Source: Phenylobacterium sp. (lineage in GTDB: Bacteria; Pseudomonadota; Alphaproteobacteria; Caulobacterales; Caulobacteraceae). Taken from it: a stretch of DNA of 43,124 bases. The stretch spans positions 1 through 43,124 of the forward strand of contig NZ_SSMZ01000316.1 of the NCBI RefSeq assembly GCF_004799395.1. The letters run 5' to 3'. Below the pieces are notes generated by a model. It was not told where the DNA came from. It was given only the letters and a program-made list of their open reading frames with translations, and searched no databases. Positions within the stretch are counted from its first letter, which is position 1, and every line of letters starts with the position of its first letter. The position numbers and the translations under genes are program-made. This document shows, one piece after another, positions 25,758 to 32,697 of this stretch.

Positions 25758-25785
25758 ACCGCTCATCCCCGCTGCAGGGGGACGT
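25758..25785. repeat. Dispersed intergenic palindromic repeat, copy 3
   Basis: CCGCTCATCCCCGCTGCAGGGGGACG lies between xthA and the next minus-strand gene. It shares CGCTCATCCCC and a GGGGA return arm with the element at 7429. Confidence 0.45.
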
Positions 25786-25828
25786 GAGGCCTTTTCGATT
25801 GCTGCGCCACGTCCTGCAAGGGCGCAGG

Positions 25829-26200
25829 CTATTTCCGTGTCATCGTCAGCGGCAGGGGCGCGCCCTGGCTCCAGGTTCCGGCCAGTGTCTTGCCGTCCGC
25901 CGACAGCTTGGCCGTCAACTCGCCGCCGACCGCCAGGAACAGCACGGAGAGCTGACCGCCCTCGGTCTTCACCGCCGTCGCCGGAATGGTCGCGCCCTGG
26001 TCGAGGCTGTTGAGCTCGCCCGTTTCCTGCCCGTCCACGGTCTTCAGGTGCAGCTCCAGCCGCAACTTCTGACCCTGGACCTCCAGCGTGCCGGCCCAGT
26101 CGCCGTCGTAGGAGGGAGGCTGGGCCGCGGCGGGTCCGACGATCGCCGCCGCCACCAGCAGCGCGAGCCCAATGCGCCTGGCGCGCGAGACAAGATGCAT
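25829..26200 (-). CDS. Small exported beta-rich protein, unknown function
   Basis: A 123-aa protein with a signal peptide (HLVSRARRIGLALLVAAAIVGPAAAQ). The mature part reads YDGDWAGTLEVQGQKLRLELHL...TGELNSLDQGATIPATAV...LSVLFLAVGGELTAKLSADGKTLAGTWSQGAPLPLTMTRK. This G-x-W-x-G-x-L to LAGTWSQG pattern resembles the N-terminal beta domain that precedes alpha/beta-hydrolase domains in some periplasmic enzymes; here it stands alone. ATG 26200 has GGGAGGG upstream; longer starts would add a hydrophilic stretch before the signal peptide. It is divergent from the STAS gene, 130 bp away. Confidence 0.78.
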   Translation of the reverse strand: MHLVSRARRIGLALLVAAAIVGPAAAQPPSYDGDWAGTLEVQGQKLRLELHLKTVDGQETGELNSLDQGATIPATAVKTEGGQLSVLFLAVGGELTAKLSADGKTLAGTWSQGAPLPLTMTRK

Positions 26201-26330
26201 GGCGGCCTCCCTCCCGTTGTTGCGAACCAGAGTTATGCGGCCGGCGAACCGGCGCAAGCCGAACCTTGGTTTGGGGCCTGTCGGCGCCGGGTCAACTGTG
26301 GCAGCATCCAACCCCTAGTGGGGAGGCGTT

Positions 26331-26663
26331 ATGGAGTGGCAGCTTGAGCGCGACGCGGGAAGGCTTGTCGGCCGGCCGCGCGGTCGGGTTGACGAGACGA
26401 CCTGGGAGGCCTTTTCGGCGGCGCTCACCGCGGCGGTGCGTGAGGCCGCGGCGGCCGGCGGCCTGCTGCTGGTGGTCGATTTCTCCGGCCTCGATTACAT
26501 GTCCTCCCGCGGCCTGCGGGCGCTGACCATGGCCAAGCGCGAGGCCGGTGACGCCGTGAAGATCACGCTCGCCGCGCCCAACGCCAGGATGCGCGAGATC
26601 CTGGCCATCAGCCGCTACGACAAGCTGTTCGACGTCATCGACGCCGTAGGGCCGGCCGCCTGA
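26331..26663 (+). CDS. STAS-domain anti-sigma factor antagonist (RsbV/SpoIIAA-like)
   Basis: A 110-aa single STAS domain: a strand start EWQLERDAGRLVGRPRGRVDETT, an amphipathic helix, then LLLVVDFSGLDYMSSRGLRALTMAKREA. In partner switching the dephospho form binds the anti-sigma kinase and frees a sigma factor or other target; phosphorylation on a Ser in this loop switches it off. Ser58 and Ser59 are candidates. The residue just before the loop Gly is Arg60, where classical antagonists have Ser or Thr. The stop overlaps the MBL ATG by 1 nt. The cognate phosphatase is probably the CHASE2-PP2C protein two genes on; the kinase may be at 31923. Confidence 0.9.
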   Translation: MEWQLERDAGRLVGRPRGRVDETTWEAFSAALTAAVREAAAAGGLLLVVDFSGLDYMSSRGLRALTMAKREAGDAVKITLAAPNARMREILAISRYDKLFDVIDAVGPAA

Positions 26664-27625
26664 TGTTGGTGCGCTTCTGGGGAACACGAGGGTCGCTGCC
26701 GGTGGCCCAGAAGGCCGATGCGATCCGGTCGAAGATCGCCCGGGCCCTGGTTGCGGCGGGCGGGCGCAACTTCGCCGACGACGCCGAAGCGGCGGCCTTC
26801 GCCGAGGCCAGCCTCGACTTCGCCACCTATGGCGCCTACGGCGGGGCCACCTCCTGCGTGGAGATCGAGGGCGCCGACGACGCATACTTCGTCTGCGACA
26901 TGGGTTCGGGCCTGCGGGAATTCGGAATTGACGCCTTCCGGCGCTGTGCGGCGGGCCATCCGCGGACCTATCATATCTTCCTGTCCCACCTGCACTGGGA
27001 CCACATCATGGGCTTCCCGTTCTTCGGGCCGGCTTTCGATCCCGGAGCGACGATCGTCATCCACTCCGGCCACCCGGACGCCGAGCAGGCGCTGCGCCGT
27101 CAGCAGGAGGAGATCTCCTTCCCGGTTCCCTTCGACTGGCTGCGGGCCAAGATCAGCTTCGAGGTTCATGGGATGGCCGAGCCCTTCGAGGTCGCCGGCG
27201 TCACGGTGACCCTGATCCGCCAACACCACAGCCACGACAGTTACGGCTATCATTTGGCCCGCGATGGCCGCTCGGTGATCTATTCCACCGACAGCGAGCA
27301 CAAGGTGGACAACATGGACGCCGAGGCGGCCTTCGAGGCCTTCTTCGCCGCCGCCGACCTGGTGATCTGCGACACCATGTATTCGCTCGGCGACAGCGTC
27401 AGCCTGAAGCAGGACTGGGGCCATTCCTCCAATGTGGTGGCCGTGGACCTGTGCCACGCCGCCGGCGCCAAGCGGCTGGCGCTGTTCCACCACGAGCCGA
27501 CCTACACCGATGCCGATATCCAGCGAATGCACGCCGAGACGGTGCGCTACGAGGAACTGGTGCGCGAGGAACGGCCACCGTTGCAGGTGCTCTGCGCCTA
27601 CGATGGCCTCGAGGTCACGATCTGA
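26663..27625 (+). CDS. MBL-fold metallo-hydrolase
   Basis: A 320-aa metallo-beta-lactamase-fold hydrolase. The N-terminus (LVRFWGTRGSLPV) and the motif FLSHLHWDHIMGFPFF (H-x-H-x-D-H metal ligands, about residue 110) define a group often found beside signalling genes. Further ligands fit IYSTDSEHKVD, DTMYSLGD, WGHSSNVVAVDL and FHHEPTY. There is no signal peptide. It lies between the STAS antagonist (1-nt overlap) and the CHASE2 phosphatase (4-nt overlap), so the three are a translationally coupled operon. This implies a role in the same signal path, perhaps hydrolysis of a small signalling molecule; that is inference. Confidence 0.9.
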   Translation: MLVRFWGTRGSLPVAQKADAIRSKIARALVAAGGRNFADDAEAAAFAEASLDFATYGAYGGATSCVEIEGADDAYFVCDMGSGLREFGIDAFRRCAAGHPRTYHIFLSHLHWDHIMGFPFFGPAFDPGATIVIHSGHPDAEQALRRQQEEISFPVPFDWLRAKISFEVHGMAEPFEVAGVTVTLIRQHHSHDSYGYHLARDGRSVIYSTDSEHKVDNMDAEAAFEAFFAAADLVICDTMYSLGDSVSLKQDWGHSSNVVAVDLCHAAGAKRLALFHHEPTYTDADIQRMHAETVRYEELVREERPPLQVLCAYDGLEVTI

Positions 27626-29700
27626 ACGAGCTCGACCCCGGCGCCCGCCTGCGGGTGCGTCTGGGCGGGATCGCCGCGGCGATCCTGGCCGCCTTGGCCC
27701 TGCTGGCGGCCGGCCCGGCTATCCGCCAGCCGCTGTTCGACCTCTTCCAGCGCGTGGCTCCGCCGACGACGGCCCCGTCGACGGCGCAGGTGGTGCTGAT
27801 CGATGCGCCCAGCCTGGCGGCGGTCGGGGGCTGGCCCTGGTCGCGCTACGCCATGGCCCGGCTCACCGAGGCGATCGCCGGGCGCGGGGCCAAGGCGATC
27901 GGGTTCGACTTCCTGTTCCCGGAACAGGATCGCCTGACCCCCGGCCTGTTCGCCGACCTCTATCCGGAGCTGCCGAAGGCGACGGCCGCGCAGGTGCGCG
28001 CCCTGCCGTCGATGGACGCGGTCTTCGCCCGGGTGATCGGCCGCAGCCCCGTGGTGCTGGCCCGTGCGGGGGTCACCAAGGACAGCTTCGACGCCATCGG
28101 CGCGGCCGCGCCCCTGCCGCCGGAGGCGCAGTTCACGGGCGCTGCGCCCAAGAGCCTGCCGGCCTATCCGGAGACGGTCGCCAGCCTGCCGATCCTTGAC
28201 GGGGCGGCCCTGGGCCACGGCCTGGTCAACGGGCCGAAGGACCCGGACGGCGTCATGCGCCGCGTGCCCCTGGTCGCCCGGTCCGCCGGCGCGCTGACGC
28301 CGGGATTCGCGTTGGAATTGGTGCGGGTCGCCGAGGGCCGGGATCAGATCCGGCTGGTGGGTGACGCGACGCATCTGAAGGCGGTGCAGCTCGGCCGCCA
28401 TCGCCTGCCGGTGGATTTACAAGGCCGCATGGCGTTGCGCTTCCGGGGCCTGAGCGGGCCGTCGACGACCTCGGCGGTCGACCTGCTGCGCAGCGGCGTT
28501 CCGGCGCACGCCTTCGACGGCAAGATCGTGATCGTTGGCCTGACCGCCGCAGGGACCTCCGACGTGGTCACGACGCCGCGTGATCCCGAGACCTTCGGCG
28601 TCCTGGTGCAAGCCGAGGCGGTGAACGGCATTGCTGGCGGCGGAGCCCTGGAGCGGCCAGACTGGGCGACGCCGCTGGAGTGGGGCCTGGGGCTGCTGGC
28701 GGCGTTCGCGGCCTTCCTGTCAACGCCGCGTCTGAGCCTCACAGCCCTCGCAGGTGGGGTCCTCGGCCTGGCGGCTATCGCCCTGGGCTTGAGCTACGCG
28801 GCCTTCCTGCGCGGCCTGCTGGTCGATCCCGCGCCGGTGCTGGCGCCAGGAACCGCGACCGCCGCGGCGATGATCGGCCTGCTGTTCGTTGAGGGGCGGC
28901 GTGTGCAGACCCGCCTGCGGGCGGCGCTGGACGAGGCGCGGCTGTCGGCGGCGAAGACGGCCGGCGAGCTGGCGGCGGCGAGCGAGATCCAGACGGGCAT
29001 GCTGCTGCCGCGCGCGGCGCTGCGCCGGGTCTCGGACGCGGTGGAGATCGACGCGGTCCTGCAACCCGCCAAGAGCGTCGGAGGCGACCTCTACGACGCC
29101 TTCACGCTCGACGGCGGGCGGCTCTGTTTCCTGGTCGGCGACGTCACCGGCAAGGGCGTGCCGGCGTCGCTGTTCATGGCGCTCTCCAAGGCCCTGTCGC
29201 GCAGCCTCCTGATGCGGCCGCAGATCGCGCTCGAGGCGGCCATCGACGGGATCAACGCGGAGCTGTCGCGCGACAATGGGCAGATGATGGCCGTCTCCCT
29301 GCTGGTCGGCGTCCTGGACCTGACCGACGGGACGCTCGACCTCTGCAGCGCGGGCCACGAGAACCCGTTCGTGGTCGCCGCGGACGGAACGGTGCGCGAG
29401 CTGGTGCTGGAGGGCGGCCCAGCCCTCTGCGTTGCAGAGGGCTTCCCCTATCCGGTGGAACGTTTTCGGCTGGAGCCCGGCGAGACCCTGATCGCCTTCA
29501 CCGACGGGGTGACCGAGGCGCAGGATCCGACCGGCGACCTTTTCGGCCGTGAACGCACGCTCGCGGTCATTGGCGGCGTCCAGACCCTCTTGAGCGATCT
29601 TATCGATCGGCTGGTTGCGGCGGTGCGCGCCTTCGAGGCGGGCGCGGAGGCGAGCGACGACCTGACTGTTCTGGCGGTGCGCCGGCCCGCCAGCGGCTAG
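27622..29700 (+). CDS. CHASE2-sensor transmembrane protein with PP2C/SpoIIE phosphatase domain (RsbU-like)
   Basis: About 692 aa. An N-terminal membrane helix leads into an extracytoplasmic CHASE2 domain (residues about 45-330): VVLIDAPSLAAVGGWPWSRYAMARL, GAKAIGFDFLFPEQD, KIVIVGLTAAGTSDVVTTP. Three membrane helices follow (about 350-425). A linker holding SEIQTGMLLP precedes the PP2C/SpoIIE domain with its metal aspartates in GGDLYDAF, VGDVTGKGVPASLFMA, SAGHENPF and FTDGVTEAQDPTGDLFG. It probably dephosphorylates the STAS protein in response to an envelope signal. No ATG fits. CTG 27622 overlaps the MBL stop as CTGA and has GAGG 7 nt before it; GTG 27655 is the alternative. The stop is shared with the convergent gene in CTAG. 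Confidence 0.9.
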   Translation: MNELDPGARLRVRLGGIAAAILAALALLAAGPAIRQPLFDLFQRVAPPTTAPSTAQVVLIDAPSLAAVGGWPWSRYAMARLTEAIAGRGAKAIGFDFLFPEQDRLTPGLFADLYPELPKATAAQVRALPSMDAVFARVIGRSPVVLARAGVTKDSFDAIGAAAPLPPEAQFTGAAPKSLPAYPETVASLPILDGAALGHGLVNGPKDPDGVMRRVPLVARSAGALTPGFALELVRVAEGRDQIRLVGDATHLKAVQLGRHRLPVDLQGRMALRFRGLSGPSTTSAVDLLRSGVPAHAFDGKIVIVGLTAAGTSDVVTTPRDPETFGVLVQAEAVNGIAGGGALERPDWATPLEWGLGLLAAFAAFLSTPRLSLTALAGGVLGLAAIALGLSYAAFLRGLLVDPAPVLAPGTATAAAMIGLLFVEGRRVQTRLRAALDEARLSAAKTAGELAAASEIQTGMLLPRAALRRVSDAVEIDAVLQPAKSVGGDLYDAFTLDGGRLCFLVGDVTGKGVPASLFMALSKALSRSLLMRPQIALEAAIDGINAELSRDNGQMMAVSLLVGVLDLTDGTLDLCSAGHENPFVVAADGTVRELVLEGGPALCVAEGFPYPVERFRLEPGETLIAFTDGVTEAQDPTGDLFGRERTLAVIGGVQTLLSDLIDRLVAAVRAFEAGAEASDDLTVLAVRRPASG

Positions 29701-30713
29701 CGCCGGCCGCCGCGGTCGCGCAGCTGGATGAGGTCGTCCGGCGACAGCTTCTCGCCGCCCTGGTTGGCGATGCGGATGAAGCCGGCGTTGACGCCATGGT
29801 CGCGCAGACGCTGCAGCTGGTCGACGCTGAGCCCGTCATAGCCCATGGCGTGCAGCTCCCCGACGAAGCTGCCACTCACCCCGTGGTCGCGCAGGCGCAC
29901 CAGATCGTCCGCCGTCAAACCGGAATAGCCGGCCTGCCTAAGCTCGCCGATGTAGGTCGTGCTGACCCCGTGGTCGCGCAGACGCTGAAGGTCGTTGGCG
30001 GGGAGGCCCGAGTAGCCTGCTTCCCGCAGCGCGGTGACGTAATGGGCCGTGACGCCGTGATCGCGCATCCTCACCAGGGTCGCCACGTCGCCGAAGCGAT
30101 AGCCGGCGGCGTTCATGGCCAGCAGATGCTTCATCCCCGCGCCGTGGATGCCCGCGCGGACCAGATCCGTCGTGTCCGGGGTGGCGTAGGCCTCGCGCTT
30201 CAGCTCGTCGACATAGGCGAAGCCGATGTCGTTCATGGTCAGCTCGAACTGCTGATAGGGCTCCAGACCGCCGCTGACACCGCGCCTGGCCAGCGCCGCC
30301 GGGAAGGCCGCGTTGGCCGTGTAGATACAGGTCCCGAGCCCGCGCCCTTGGCCGACCACGCCCTTGCAGCGGAACTCGCCGGCGTCGTGGCGGATAGCGA
30401 ATGTGACTGGCTGGCCGGCGCTGGCGAGCTGGGCTTCGGTCAGGCCGGGCAGGGCGGACGCTGGCAGGGTCTCGCCCCTTTGCGAGGAATGGTGCTCGCT
30501 GCGATAGCCGAGCTCGAAATCGTACTGGCCGGGCGCATCCTTGGAGTCCGTTGGACGGATCGACCACTCAAGCGAAGCGGGGATCACCTGGTCTGCGTCG
30601 TCCCAGGCGGTCCAGCTGGGCAGGGCGGGCGGCGCCGGGGGCGCGGGCGGGGCTGGCGGTGCGCCCGCCAGGGCCAGGACGGCGGCGGCGGCCAGGGTCG
30701 CGGCGTTGAACAT
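29697..30713 (-). CDS. Exported protein with C-terminal tandem helical repeats of about 26 residues
   Basis: A 338-aa protein with a signal peptide (FNAATLAAAAVLALAGAPP) and a Pro/Ala linker. A beta-rich domain follows (residues about 50-175; SLEWSIRPTDSKDAPGQYDFELGY, EFRCKGVVGQG, CIYTANAAFP). The C-terminal half carries 5-6 copies of a helical unit whose consensus is GYSGLxxDDLxRLRDHGVxxxYIxELRxA. Similar repeats occur in some M56 (BlaR1-type) peptidases, and the N-terminal domain here may be a binding module, but I cannot name the family. ATG 30713 has GGAGG upstream. It lies inside the partner-switching region, convergent with the phosphatase and downstream of fecR-ompA on the same strand. 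Confidence 0.8.
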   Translation of the reverse strand: MFNAATLAAAAVLALAGAPPAPPAPPAPPALPSWTAWDDADQVIPASLEWSIRPTDSKDAPGQYDFELGYRSEHHSSQRGETLPASALPGLTEAQLASAGQPVTFAIRHDAGEFRCKGVVGQGRGLGTCIYTANAAFPAALARRGVSGGLEPYQQFELTMNDIGFAYVDELKREAYATPDTTDLVRAGIHGAGMKHLLAMNAAGYRFGDVATLVRMRDHGVTAHYVTALREAGYSGLPANDLQRLRDHGVSTTYIGELRQAGYSGLTADDLVRLRDHGVSGSFVGELHAMGYDGLSVDQLQRLRDHGVNAGFIRIANQGGEKLSPDDLIQLRDRGGRR

Positions 30714-30833
30714 CTTGCAGGTCCTCCAGCCCGGCCACGGGCTCGCGCGGCCTCGTTCCTGATGCTGGATGGGAGCCGCGCCCAGCGGCGCGGTCACGTT
30801 AATTCGCGGACAGGATCGCGACCGGCCGGCGGG

Positions 30834-31418
30834 CTAACGGACGATGATCTCCACGCGTCGGTTGCGCGGCTCGGCGGTGTTGGGCGGCGTGGACACCAGG
30901 AGCTCGCGCTCACCGCGGCCGACGGCGCGGCTGATCGTCGGGCTGAGCCCCTGGGCGATCAGGGCTTCGCGGACGTCACGGGCCCGGCGCAGGGACAGCA
31001 TGTCATTGTCGCCGTCCTTGCCGACCGTGTCGGTATGGCCGGTGATCTGCACTTCCGCGCCGGGACGCTTGGCGATCTCGGCGAACACCTTCTGCAGTTC
31101 AGGCTCCGAGTCCGGCGTGAGCTTGGTGGTGCCCTCAAGGAAGTAGAGCGTGAAATGGGCGGCCGGCAGCGGCAGGCCGTCGGTCAGGGCTGCGTAGAGC
31201 TTCGGATCGGCAGGCTTGGCGGCGAACTTGGGGCCCAAAGCCGTCTGGGTGTTCGCCGCCGTCAGCGAACCCTGCTCGGCGCCGGACTTGGGGTCGAACA
31301 CCGCGACCGCGCCGACGGCCATGCCGGCTTCGCCGGGCAGCAGGGTCACCGACCCCGGGGGCGTGCTGGCGCAGGCGGCCAGGAGCGGGAGGAGGGCGAG
31401 TGCGAGGAGCGCCCTCAC
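30834..31418 (-). CDS. OmpA-family lipoprotein
   Basis: A 194-aa lipoprotein. The signal peptide ends in the lipobox LLAAC with lipidated Cys16, so it is probably outer-membrane anchored. Residues about 90-194 form an OmpA peptidoglycan-binding domain: LYFLEGTTKLTPDSEPELQKVF, ITGHTDTVGKDGDNDMLSLRRARDVREAL and RNRRVEIIVR. The Asp and Arg that bind diaminopimelate fit TDTVG and RRARDV. The start overlaps the fecR stop in ATGA, so the pair is translationally coupled. It may tether the FecR protein's complex to the cell wall. Confidence 0.9.
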   Translation of the reverse strand: MRALLALALLPLLAACASTPPGSVTLLPGEAGMAVGAVAVFDPKSGAEQGSLTAANTQTALGPKFAAKPADPKLYAALTDGLPLPAAHFTLYFLEGTTKLTPDSEPELQKVFAEIAKRPGAEVQITGHTDTVGKDGDNDMLSLRRARDVREALIAQGLSPTISRAVGRGERELLVSTPPNTAEPRNRRVEIIVR

Positions 31419-31849
31419 GGAACGTCCACCACGAAGCGGGTGCCGCGCGCAGCCAGCAGCGAGGTGGGGGTCTTCACCTTCATCGCGTCCTTGTTTTCCT
31501 TGGCGATCTGGCCGGAGACGATGGCCAGGGAGCCGCGGTCCACCTGGGTGAGCGAGCTTCCCTTGTGGGTGGTGTCGTCAAATTCGAACTGGGCCAGCGA
31601 GACGTGGGCGTTGGGCCCGACCGCGAAGCGGCTGTTGTCGATGAAGGTGATGCCGATGCGTCCGTCCGGGCCGGTGGTCAATACGTCCTTGACGCTGAGC
31701 GTGGCGCCCGGCGTGGCCGGCGTTGTGCTCGTTCCACGGACAATGCTCGCCTGGCCGACCACTGTCTTGACCCGTCCGATGTCGGCGCAGAGCGCCTGCG
31801 TCGACAGAGCGCCTGCGATCAGCAATCCTGCCGCGACCGATTTCAGCAT
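31415..31849 (-). CDS. Periplasmic FecR-domain protein
   Basis: A 144-aa exported protein: signal peptide LKSVAAGLLIAGALSTQALC, then a FecR domain, IGRVKTVVGQASIVRGTSTTPATPGATLSVKDVLTTGPDGRIGITFIDNSRFAVGP, ending in TSLLAARGTRFVVDV. It lacks the cytoplasmic N-terminal anti-sigma part of classical FecR and is therefore a stand-alone periplasmic module, a type often found beside CHASE2 sensors. ATG 31849 is chosen because residues before it are not protein-like. It is divergent from the HATPase gene, 73 bp away, and coupled to the OmpA lipoprotein gene. Confidence 0.88.
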   Translation of the reverse strand: MLKSVAAGLLIAGALSTQALCADIGRVKTVVGQASIVRGTSTTPATPGATLSVKDVLTTGPDGRIGITFIDNSRFAVGPNAHVSLAQFEFDDTTHKGSSLTQVDRGSLAIVSGQIAKENKDAMKVKTPTSLLAARGTRFVVDVP

Positions 31850-31922
31850 CTTCCAGCCCCCGCAGTCCTCAAGGCTAAACGTCATAGCAAAGAGCCGCGC
31901 CGAGTCCGACTCCGATCGAACA

Positions 31923-32309
31923 GTGGTCGCCCGCTTGGCGCCTGGCGCGGGCGCCGTCGCGCGCGCCCTGGACGCGACCCGCCGTTTCGCCCGCGCGCAC
32001 CGCCTGCCGCAAACGACCGCCGACCGCCTGGCGGTGATCGTCGAGGAATGGGTGGCCAACATCGTCGAGCACGGCAGGCCCCGCGCCGGCAGCCTGATCG
32101 GATTTCGCATGGAGCGCGCTCGCGGCGCGGTGCGGATGACGTTCACCGACGCGGGGATCGCCTTCGACCCACGCAGCGCGCAGGACAAGGGGCCGAACCT
32201 GGAGCGGGGCGGCGGGGCCGGCATCGCGCTGATCCGCTCGTGGTCGGAGATCGAAGGCTATTCGCGCCGGAGCGGGCGCAACCGGCTGGCGCTCAGATCG
32301 AAAAGCTGA
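31923..32309 (+). CDS. RsbW/SpoIIAB-like HATPase anti-sigma serine kinase
   Basis: About 128 aa, a stand-alone GHKL ATPase domain. The N box is LAVIVEEWVANIVEHG (catalytic Glu and Mg-binding Asn), the G1 box FTDAGIAFDP, and the G2 box GGGAGIALIRSWS. Such kinases phosphorylate STAS antagonists and hold sigma factors. No ATG is available; GTG 31923 gives the usual strand-first N-terminus (VVARLAPGAGAVARALDA), though a start further upstream is possible. It is separated from the STAS-MBL-phosphatase operon by three opposite-strand genes but is the obvious candidate kinase. Its last 17 nt overlap the convergent Fe-S gene. Confidence 0.85.
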   Translation: MVARLAPGAGAVARALDATRRFARAHRLPQTTADRLAVIVEEWVANIVEHGRPRAGSLIGFRMERARGAVRMTFTDAGIAFDPRSAQDKGPNLERGGGAGIALIRSWSEIEGYSRRSGRNRLALRSKS

Positions 32310-32625
32310 CGCCGCAGCCGCAGCTGGACTTGGCGTTGGGATTGCGGACCTTAAACTCGGCGCCGGCCAGCTCGTCCACGAAGTCGATCTCCGAGCCTTT
32401 CAGCAGCGCCAGCGACATCTCGTCGACCACCGCGGCGGCCCCGTCGCGCTCAATGCGCAGGTCGTCGGGCTCGGCGGCCTCGACCAGGCCAAACTGGTAC
32501 TGGAACCCCGAGCAGCCGCCACCCTCCACCGCCACGCGCAGCATCAGCGTCTTGCCCTCCGCCTTGCCGATGGCGTGGATGCGTTGGGCGGCCGAGGGGC
32601 TGAGAGTGAGTTCGGTGCTGGTCAT
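32293..32625 (-). CDS. erpA: HesB/IscA-type iron-sulfur cluster insertion protein
   Basis: A 110-aa A-type carrier that delivers Fe-S clusters to apoproteins. The three ligand cysteines are in the normal spacing: GGGCSGFQYQFG (residue about 38), then SSCGCGVSF at the C-terminus. The preceding NPNAKSSCGCG is typical of ErpA/IscA. ErpA versus SufA/IscA cannot be settled from sequence alone; the single-gene location next to dgt resembles the Caulobacter arrangement as I recall it. It is divergent from dgt, with 72 bp between starts, and overlaps the HATPase gene tail to tail. Confidence 0.9.
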   Translation of the reverse strand: MTSTELTLSPSAAQRIHAIGKAEGKTLMLRVAVEGGGCSGFQYQFGLVEAAEPDDLRIERDGAAAVVDEMSLALLKGSEIDFVDELAGAEFKVRNPNAKSSCGCGVSFSI

Positions 32626-32697
32626 GTCAGTTAGACGAATGAAACGCCTGGACTATATGAGGATGCGAGCGGCTTCGACCAAGGGGCTGTCATATAG

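Noticed and set aside
29796-32309. Very long plus-strand frame of 837 codons
   Set aside because: It is antisense to the repeat, OmpA and FecR genes. Only its last part (from about 31923) encodes a recognisable protein, the HATPase, which is called separately.
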